DNA from: Chiua virens
Taxonomy: Eukaryota; Basidiomycota; Agaricomycetes; Boletales; Boletaceae
NCBI GenBank assembly: GCA_019787685.1
Contig: JAHNUO010000010.1
Coordinates: forward strand, 1,364,001-1,428,000
Reading direction: 5' to 3'
Length of the DNA: 64,000 nucleotides
Positions 55,527-64,000 of the stretch are shown in pieces (positions within the stretch are counted from its first letter, which is position 1; each line of letters opens with the position of its first letter). A model generated the notes under the pieces. It saw nothing but the letters and a program-made list of their open reading frames with translations. It ran no database searches and was not told the origin of the DNA. Both the position numbers and the translations under genes were made by a program.

Positions 55527-57920
55527 TTAGATCTCCTCCAAGATCTGATCAAAGACTACAGTCGCGGGCCCCCTGTGGAGAGCATTCGTCAGTGACCAGC
55601 TGAGCAACTAAGGTGTAGGGACATACCGCTTCTCCTCGCCGTTCTCCATCCAGCTGATTTGTGCCTGCAACTCCGTCATCCCGAACATCAACACTATGCT
55701 GAATTGTTGCCTGTAGAACTGTAACCCCGCGAAACCACGTCTAGGACTAATTGTCTTGGAGACTTGTGAGGTATCCGCATGAACGGTGCATAGGTTGGAG
55801 AACATCCCTGTGCGCGTTGACCACGTCAACTTCATGCCGATATCCATTGACACTGATTAGAGCGACCACCTACCCGGTTCTGAATCTATCCAACGAGGAT
55901 TATTCGCATTGCCGCGATAGCAGACGATCTCGGTAGCGATCGTGTCACAGGAAGTCCTTTCCGCGCATTCCGTGATAAAGTCCTTCCGGAATTCTTTGGC
56001 CTCCGACACTGTCGTTCCCTATCATCGCATGTCAGTCGGGCTTGACAAACAAAAGCCACGAACAAAATACATTGCTTAATATCGCGCTGAAAGCGTTTGG
56101 AAGGACCATGCGCCCCGATGGACGTGGAACAGCAGAAGCGGCCCGAAGCTTGTGTTGTTCGTCGAGCTTATTAAACTCTATCGCGCAGCGAGTGCCGTAC
56201 GTGTACTTGGCAACGCGTGCAGACACCCTGTGATCAAGGTAAAAGGCGACAGCGCCGTCTGCAACTGCCTTGTTTCTGATGGGTTTGGTTTGCGCGTGAG
56301 TGGAAGCCATGTCAAATTTGAAATGATACTCACGTGTGACTGTCTGGGCGACAAAAGTTGAGGTTTAATGGCTTGATATGTTCTTGCAACCTCGAGAAGA
56401 GCCAGTCGCTCGCGGCGAAACCCCCTACAAGAAAGACAGACTAGACGATCGTCAGTCTCGTCATATTTGGATCTAGGGTTGACGTACATTGATGGGCTTG
56501 ATTGCCAGCTTTCGCTGACTTTCCACGACTGCGACTATTGCTGCTATCTGAGGGTTCAAAAAGGTCTGCGACATCCGTTCTGGGTCGCGAGCGCCACGAA
56601 TGGTTAGGCAAGCGTCCGACTACGAAACATAATCACTTACCCAGCAAGTTTGAGTTGTCCAGATTTGATGTTGAACGCTAGGTCACGATCTTTGACGGTT
56701 CCGAAGCGGATGTAGGATGGTTCGGTCGGGTTACTGAAACGGAGTTTCGTCGTCTTGTCAAACTCGCTCGTCATTTGAGCGATGTCTTCTGGGGTCCCGA
56801 ACTTTGAGCCGGTAAGTTTCACTACAATAAAATATGTATGTCATCCAAATATCTATGATTCTTCCGCTCACCCGCCAGGAATTCTCGAGCACGTTTGGTG
56901 ACGAATACTGCGCCTTGCAAGCGGCCTTGAAAACTCACCTCGTCAGTACAAGACCTAGAGCTTGTAATCCAACTTACATTCCACGGGAGCAATTTCTTGG
57001 AGCGAAGGGGGCGATATTGTCATGTAAGTAAGAGCTGACGTCGATAGTTCCTCCACCTGCATCAATGATCATGACACCTTGATCTTCCTGAGAGAATTTC
57101 AGATACACGCGTCAAACACGAGCCAAGACAGTACCTTGAACGAACCAGCGGTTTTTTCGGTACTCAGACAAAAGTGCAGACTGGCTTCGCCTTCAGTGAC
57201 GAGCTGAACGCGAGCTTGTCCTTCAGGAGAATCCGGAACTAATCCTGCACGAACTGCTGCCCGCCGCATCTGCGTTTGTTGTGGGCCTTCCCACCCGTTC
57301 GGATGACTGAGGACGAAATCGATATTGTCCTCAAACGATTCCCACATGTCTCGCCCACTTGCATGAGTCTCTTGGATATAAGTTTTGGTGCACTGAAAAA
57401 GGTACGCCATGAAGTCGCTCAGAACTTGAATTGCAGTCGTGTTTGGAGGAAGTGGGGGTATGTCTTGGTCGCGGATAGAATTGGATCCGACCATACTTTT
57501 GGGTCTGAGATGGAGTTTCCACCTAGCGTCTTGCATTTGAGTGGACAGCGAGCAACGGCCAACACACGAGGTCGCTCACCATTCAACCTTGATCCATTCA
57601 TCATCTTCCGCTTTCTCGATTACGCTCTCCTGGAGGGCCTCACCGCCGAACGCGCGAGGAACACCGTCCTGGTCATAATACACGATGGATGGTATCTTGG
57701 AGTTTCCACCGACATGCTCTGTAGCAGGAAAGCTTCACGCAAGATGAATGTCGCAAATACAGTTGCAAATCTGTCTCGACACTCACCGCGTAACACCAGA
57801 GATGATGGGTGGTTCGCCTGGATCGAGAATGCTGTATGAGACGCCGCTGTAGGTTGTGCCGACATCAAAGGCCAAAACTAGCTTTCGAGCAGTTCCTTGG
57901 TATGGCTGTCGTTCTGGCAT
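55527..57920 (-). CDS. HSPA12-type Hsp70-like protein, copy 1
   Basis: Start MPERQPYQGTARKLVLAFDV at 57920, followed by DVGTTYSGVSYSILDPGE (phosphate-1 loop), TYIQETHASGRDMWESFEDN, FVLSHPNGWEG, QLVTEGEASLHFC, GVMIIDAGGGTIDVS (phosphate-2), KSGQLKLAG, FFEPSVEAIVAVVESQR, FLVGGFAASDWLFSRLQEHI (adenosine motif), AVADGAVAFYLDHRVSARVA and VLMFGMTELQAQISWMENGE. A last intron after EKR leads to GPATVVFDQILEEI, ending at 55527. This is the ATPase domain of the HSPA12-like subfamily; there is no canonical substrate-binding domain or EEVD tail. All ATPase motifs are intact. Function in fungi is unknown. Confidence 0.85.
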
Positions 57921-58149
57921 GGGTGATCGGAATATCAAGTGTTCGTTCCCTTTGAAAGTGATGAAAGTTCAAGCCAACCTTGTGGGCGTAAGGAAAGAGG
58001 CTCAACGCTAGGTGGAACCATTACTACTCTGTGTGCGCCACTTCCAGCATCTTGCGCCGTGGCTGGAAAAGGCGAGTCGGACACACGCTCAAGCCCGATC
58101 GGATCTAGACCACGTTCCCTCCATGAGTTTCTTGTAATGATACCCGCTG

Positions 58150-58492
58150 CATCAACACGAAGTCACATCTAAATCAATATTGTTATGGACAACATGCAGT
58201 GATCAGTAGCAGACCGGTTCTGCGCTCCTGACTCACGGCGACACCACCACAGTACGGAAATAGCATTGCGCTATCGCTTGTCACAGGTTGTCAATCGGAT
58301 TGTGCACAGGATATCAAGTCCGTGAACACATTTCAGACAGATTGGCAGCACAGCAAGTACGTATGCATGCGTCCTAAGCATAAATACACAAGTGACAATT
58401 TAGATCCAGAAATCCATGCTAAAATCCGCAGAGGTATTTGTAACATAGCAGGGAAACAGAGCACACTGTTTACCAGCAGTTGGCGAAAGTAG
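58150..58492. other. spacer between Hsp70-like copies 1 and 2
   Basis: No frame with recognisable content; includes the upstream region of copy 1. Confidence 0.4.
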
Positions 58493-60933
58493 TTAGTCAT
58501 CGTACATGATTGAAGCGGGACTCCTGTTGATGTGTCCTCAGGTTAGCAGAATGCATCCATTCGAGACTGCTTCCATCGTACCTCTTCTCCACTCCCTGGG
58601 CCATTGTGAGTAATACAGCGAGCCTATGTCAACAGAACAGGACATACCTTGTCGTTCCAGCTAATCTGCGCTTTAAACTCACTGAGGCCAAAGAGTAGGA
58701 CGACGTCAACTTCGAGGCGATAAAAGGACTCTCCGTTGGTAGTGTGTTGTGCACGCAAAGAACGAGCGATCGCAGAAGTGTCAGCGACCACGCGGCAAAG
58801 TGTGGTGAAGTGTGCTTGCAGTTAAGACAACACGTTAGCGACACCCCTCTACCTCATTGCTATTATACTTACCACGCTCCTCATCCACCCATTGAGGATC
58901 GAGAAGGTCCCCTCTATACGCGAGAATGGGAACTTTCACCTTGGTTAATCCGGAGAACGAGGTCTGGTCTTTGTAAAACGATTCTCGAAACTCTTGCTGC
59001 TCTGAAACTTGAACTCCCTGCAGTAAGTCAGATAACAATTTGAGATACAATAGTTGTCGGTACTGACCCTTTTCAGTATGGACGAAAAGGCGTTCGGTAA
59101 CATAAACCCCCCCGACGGTGCGAGAACTCGGGTGCAGTGTCTCTCTTGATGAGTAGGAAAGGCAAGAACGTATGGTGTAAGGCATTCTACACCATACGTG
59201 TACCTTGCTGTTCGTGATGTGACGAGTGGGTCGATGTAGGATAATACGGCCCCATCTGCAACGGCCTTGTTGCTGAAAAAACATTGAGCGGAATACAGTC
59301 ACATTAGTGCACCACGTACACATGACTCGAAGGTCTACATAAGTGCACGTCTGCAAATGCAGAGTGCTGTTGCAGACGGCGATATAAGAAATCGCTAGCA
59401 GCGTAACCACCGACCAGGAAAGCATGCTGCGGCTGCGTCAAGCAAGAAGGAACAGCAGAATATCAACGATAGGCTCACCTTGATTTGGAACGTTAATTTC
59501 CTCGCTGCTTGTTGCTGTTTCTGGAACGCATCAGCGATCGCTTCCACGGAAGGTTCAAAGAATGTTGCTACATCTTCTCTACGCAAGCGTCCAAGGTTCA
59601 GTACAGCAAGCATTCGATTTGAGAAAGAATATTACCCGACCAACTTCAGCTGGCCAGAGCGAATATCGTATTGAGGGTCTTTATCACGCACAGTCCCGAA
59701 CTTGATGTATTGCGGATCGTTAGCGTCGCGGAACCGCAACTTCGTAGTCTTGTCGAAGAGTTCCTTCATTTGCTCGACCATGTCGGGAGTCCCATATCGC
59801 GAATTGGCAAGTTTAGCTAGGCAAAAATATGATATCATAAACACCACGGTCACGCAAATATCGAGTAATACATACCCCTAAGGAACATATGCGCTCTTTG
59901 CGTGACAAAAACAGATCCCTGGAGACGACCTATGGGAGCAAAGGTGTCAAGAAAGACACATTTCACAGTTCGTATTAAGACTTACATTCTGCAGGTGCAA
60001 TCTCTTTGAATTCTCTTGGGGCAGATAGTTTTACGGAATACGCGCTCAAGTCGACGGTACCGCCTCCAGCATCAATAATGATGATCCCTTGATGATCCGA
60101 CTCCTCCGCCGTTTCCTCCTGGAAGTCCTCAGAGGCAACAATCGGGGTGCTGGACAGGGAATCCGATGCCAGAACATGGGTAACACAGAAGTGAAGGCTT
60201 GCCTCTCCTTCCGTCAGCAGATGGATTCGACTCGCATGGTCGTCTCCGCTAGGCACCAGCTCAGCAATCTCAGCAGCTCGACGAATCTGCTGTTGTTGCA
60301 ACCCTTCCCATCCATTAGGATGAGTGAGTATGAATTGAATATTGTTCTCCATCGACCTCCACATGGAAGGGCCGCTAGCATGAGACTCGACGATGTAGTT
60401 ACGAGCGCAAATGAACAGGTACTTCATGAAATCCGCAAGGACCTCAACGGCGCTTTTTCCTTTAGGAAGCGGTGGGATATCGTCGTCTTTGATGTGCGAC
60501 GAGGCCAGATGTTTCGCTCGTAAATGAAGTTTCCACCTAGCGGATATATCAACCAAGGGAACAAAGAACCTCGTCTACTCTCCTGACTCACCACTCAAGT
60601 TTGACCCAATTCTCTTCCTCTGCTTGGTCGATGATATGTTGCTGGAGCACCTCGGCGCCCACAGCTCTCACAACACCCTGTCGGTCATAGTACAAGATAG
60701 ACGGTATTTTGTTATCGCCTCCAACGTGCTCTTGAGCAGGGTATCTGAACAAGCAATACATCAGCCTCATCTGCTCTCAAATACTCGTGCCTCGCTTGCC
60801 TTGAAACTCCAAGAATCTTTGGGACCTCCCCAGGATCGAGGATGCAATATGAGACCCCGCTGTACGTCGTACCGACGTCGAAAGCGAGGACCAACTTGCG
60901 AGAGAGGCCATGGTACGGCTGAAGGGAGGGCAT
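58493..60933 (-). CDS. HSPA12-type Hsp70-like protein, copy 2
   Basis: Start MPSLQPYHGLSRKLVLAFDV at 60933 with DVGTTYSGVSYCILDPGEVP. The first intron, between VSR and YPAQEHVGGDNKIPSILYYD, has a GC donor (GCAAGC) instead of GT. Further: HIKDDDIPPLPKGKSAVEVL, FILTHPNGWEGLQQQQIRRA, GIIIIDAGGGTVDLSAYSVK, YDIRSGQLKLVG, EDVATFFEPSVEAIADAFQK, HAFLVGGYAASDFLYRRLQQ, KAVADGAVLSYIDPLVTSRT and VVLLFGLSEFKAQISWNDK. The C-terminal exon can be read as RSPASIMYDD ending at 58493, matching copy 3. Much closer to copy 3 than to copy 1, indicating a later duplication. Confidence 0.82.
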
Positions 60934-61572
60934 TATCCTGGACTGTTGCTGTGAGTGGGTGGAAAGGGATTGGGACGCACAATGGATCACCTTGAAATTC
61001 AACCCAAGTCGCCACAGATGGCCATGGGACACGAACCGTGGCGGCCATGTGTCAACCAACAACACGACTCGTACGACAGTAGCTACAGCAAGTGATCGCC
61101 GCATGCATGGTAGTCGAGTGTTCGAACATGCGGTAAACCTTAACGTTGTAATGGGTTTGTCGAAGATCCTCTGTTTGTAAGTATTCGGGGCCCGCACACC
61201 ATTTCTATTTGGATTTGGATTAAGAGTCTTCTCGGGTGGCGAATATCACTTCGTGGCTGGCCTTCGTTTCAATCTATGTTCCATGTCGGTCAGCACCAGC
61301 TGCGGGGTTTGAATCAACACAAGAATCAAATTCACACCGCCGGCGTGGCTCCAGGCTAATGTGCTCGTATGTTGTATGCGCACAAAAGTTTGGCCCCTCA
61401 CTGTCATACAATCTACTTTTAGTTAACCCCGAAATGCGGTGTTGTCTCGAGGTCTGGCTTTTCTCAGGCATTTTTCATTTTGATATTATTGGTCGGAGGA
61501 TGATCAGCGCGATAGACATCAATGTTATGCCTCATACGAAGATTAATATTGTGGTGAATGCGAAAACTAGGA
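60934..61572. other. spacer between Hsp70-like copies 2 and 3
   Basis: No supportable gene. Contains the putative promoter of copy 2. Confidence 0.4.
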
Positions 61573-64000
61573 CTAGTCGATATACACAATTGAAGCCGGA
61601 CTCCTGTTCGTTTCCTTAAATCAGTGGAAATGCCATTTACATGACCCGTTAGTTCTCACCTCTTCTCCTCGCCCTGGACACCATATGAGCAATCCAGCTC
61701 GTTCAACATGATCATGAGACGAACCTTGTACATCCAGCTTATTTGTGCTTTCAGCTCTGTCAGGCCGAAAAGCAGGACGACGTCGTAATCACATTCATAA
61801 TAGACACCATTCGGCCCCTTTAGGGGCGGCAGGGAGTGGACAAGCTTGGAGGTGTTGGCGACCACATTACACATTTTAGTGAAGCGTGCTTGTATCAAGC
61901 CCGCTCGTCAATGAAACGCATTATCATGTTATTAGTCGACTTCACCAGGTTCAATGTCCACCCATTGGGGATCCAGATGATCGCCTCTGTAAGCAAGGAT
62001 GGAGACTTCAAGAGTCTTCATCCGAGTGCGAGAGGTTAGCTCTCGGAAAAATGAGGATCGGAACTCTTGCTCCTCCGAAACTTGAACTCCCTACAAGGAA
62101 AATAAGTGATCTGAAATCATTGAACAACAATGTCAAACCTTCGTCAAGATCGATTGGAATGCCTTTGGCATCATGATGGCCCCTGATGGTTGAGTAAATC
62201 GTGTGGCTTCTCGTTTCAGATGATCTGCACGAGAAGGAGTATACTCTGTGCAACATTCGACACCGTACGTGAACTTCGATGCCCGCGAGGTGACGAGCGG
62301 ATCAATGTAGGAGGAGACAGCACCGTCCTGCGACGGCCTTGTTGCTGAAATGCAATGAGCACCGTCCTAAAACTCGTAGTGATGCAATACGTACACGTGA
62401 GTCGATGGTCTGCATAACTGTACATCCGAGAACACAGGATGTTGTTGCAGACGATGATAGAGATAATCGCTGGCGGCATAGCCACCAACCAGGAAAGCAT
62501 GCTTCAGAGTAAGATCAGGGTATGCATAGAGCAACGACACGATTCAATCCCACCTTAATTTGTATCTGCAACCCCATTCCTGTACTTGTCGCTGCTTCTC
62601 AAATGCCTCAGCGATTGCCTCCACAGACGGCTCGAAGAATGTTGCGACATCTGCGCTACAGGAGTGCTTCGAAGGTCGATCTCAGGCTCGAAATTCAATG
62701 TCAGAAGCCTGCTTACCCAGCTAGCTTGAGTTGGCCAGAACGTATATCATATTGTGGGTCCTTATCACGCACGGTTCCGAATCTGATGTATTGCGGATCA
62801 TCTGCGTCACGGAACCTCAGTTTTGTAGTTTGGTCAAAAATCTCTTTCATCTGCTCGACAATGTCAGGGGATCCGTAACTCGAATTAGCGAGTTTGCCTG
62901 TCATCGAACATGATCAAGGGAGGATAGTTGAGATGTCAGGAGCACACACTCTTCAGGAATGCGTGCGCTCTTTGTGTCACGAAGACAGACCCTTGGAGTC
63001 GACCTAATACAGCGAACGCGTTTGGAATTCAAAAAGGATAAATTAAGTTTAAAATAACCCACATTCCGCAGGTGCAATCTCCTTGAATTCTCTCGGAGAG
63101 GATAACTTGATGGAGTAAGCACTCAAGTCGATGGTGCCACCTCCAGCATCGATAATGACCACACCTTGATGTTCCGATTCTTCGTCACTCTGCTCTTCAG
63201 GATCGTCCGCGTTGACAATAGGGACTTTGGAGAGCGAGTCCGATGCCAGCACGTGGACGCAGAAGTGAAGACTAGCTTCACCTTCTGTCAATAGATGGAG
63301 TCGCTTCGCGTGCTTGTTTTTACCAGGGATCAGCCCTGCGATTTTCCCCGCATGGCGAATCTGCTGTTGTTGCAACCCTTCCCATCCGTTCGGATGCGTC
63401 AGAATAAACTCTATGTTACTCTCCATCGACTTCCACATAGAAACACCGCTAGCATGAGATTCGGTGATATAAGTGCGAGCGCAGTTGAACAGGTATTGCA
63501 TGAAATCGGCGAGGACCTGGACGGCGCTTTTGCCCTCAGGAAGTGGGGGGATGTCCTCGTCTTTGATGTGGGAGGATGCCAAATGTTTCGTTCGCAAATG
63601 AAGCTTCCACCTAGTGACAAATCTGTGAACAAAAGGAAAAAGAATCATCTCTCCGATTCAGACGTACCACTCGAGCTTAACCCAATTTTCCTCCTCCGCT
63701 TGATCAATGATGTGTTGCTGTAGCGCCTCAGCGCCTACCGCCTTTAGGACACCTTGACGATCATAGTACAAAATAGAGGGTATCTTGTTATCACCTCCGA
63801 CGTGCTCTTGAGCGGGATATCTGGACAGGTAATACGTCTATCAGCGTAGCTTCGTCCTTGACGAAAATTCACTCACCTCGACACTCCAAGAATCTTTGGA
63901 ACTTCTCCAGGATCAAGTATGCAGTACGAAACCCCGCTGTATGTCGTACCAACATCGAAAGCAAGCACCAGTTTGCGAGAACGCCCGCCGTATGGCTCAC
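61573..64000 (-). pseudogene. HSPA12-type Hsp70-like gene, copy 3, 5' end outside window, frameshifted
   Basis: Enters from the right edge with SRKLVLAFDV and DVGTTYSGVSYCILDPGEVP. It parallels copy 2 throughout: HIKDEDIPPLPEGKSAVQVL, FILTHPNGWEGLQQQQIRHA, GVVIIDAGGGTIDLSAYSIK, YDIRSGQLKLAG, HAFLVGGYAASDYLYHRLQQ and VVLLFGLTELKAQISWM. In the KAVADGAV motif one extra base (near 62327) shifts the frame (GTCGCAGGACGG instead of GTCGCAGACGG). The C-terminal exon reads RSPASIVYID ending at 61573. Either a fresh pseudogene or a sequence error. Confidence 0.75.

Overview
The window reads as nuclear DNA of a basidiomycete fungus, most likely an Agaricomycete. Genes are split by many short GT-AG introns of about 50-80 bp with CTRAY-like branch sites. 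There are Agaricomycete-type gene families: a type-II membrane GH5 exoglucanase, a basidiomycete-style SRP72, a TEA/ATTS factor, tandem WD40 and kinase-like genes, and HSPA12-type Hsp70 relatives. No rRNA, tRNA or CRISPR was recognised.

Layout. 1-27.5 kb is mostly ordinary gene space: a histidine-acid-phosphatase-fold membrane protein (-), SRP72 (-), a pinin/SDK/MemA protein (+), a long gene-poor stretch (5.9-13.5 kb), a GH5 exo-beta-1,3-glucanase (-), a TEA-domain factor (+) with an apparent one-base frameshift, an unrecognised gene (-) and a complete-looking DNA2 helicase/nuclease (+). From 28 to 55 kb the window is dominated by decay and duplication: a TRAPPC11-like remnant, an 87-bp-arm palindrome, a G-domain gene with an extraordinary internal array, a broken GGPP synthase, three tandem WD40 + kinase pairs with every kinase disrupted, a partial copy of the window's own DNA2 gene, and CoA-transferase, lactonase and Rieske-DUF455 genes carrying indels. 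The last 8.5 kb holds three tandem HSPA12-like genes (-), the third cut by the window edge.

The outstanding feature lies in the G-domain gene (32547-37713). Between the G domain and a hydrophobic C-terminal part, 34070-36824 is an 86-bp tandem array. Each unit is an essentially invariant 83-bp sequence with a perfect 5' splice site (GTAAGT) and a 3' splice site (CATAG), followed by exactly three variable bases. The array is entered and left in codon phase 0, so every triplet would be a one-codon microexon. It is followed by four more one-codon exons (ATG, GAT, GAG, GAG) separated by unrelated introns, which argues that single-codon exons are the real architecture of this gene. Thirty-three triplets use only seven codons (Gly, Glu, Trp, Phe, Arg, Ala), none a stop. 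Since all units are 3 nt and in phase, any skipping keeps the reading frame, so the locus could generate combinatorial peptide variants. The array sits in a 4.8-kb block with no CpG dinucleotide on visual inspection. Splicing is inferred from sequence only.

Caveat: one-base indels in several conserved genes could be real decay or assembly error. Exon coordinates are given only where splice sites could be read.
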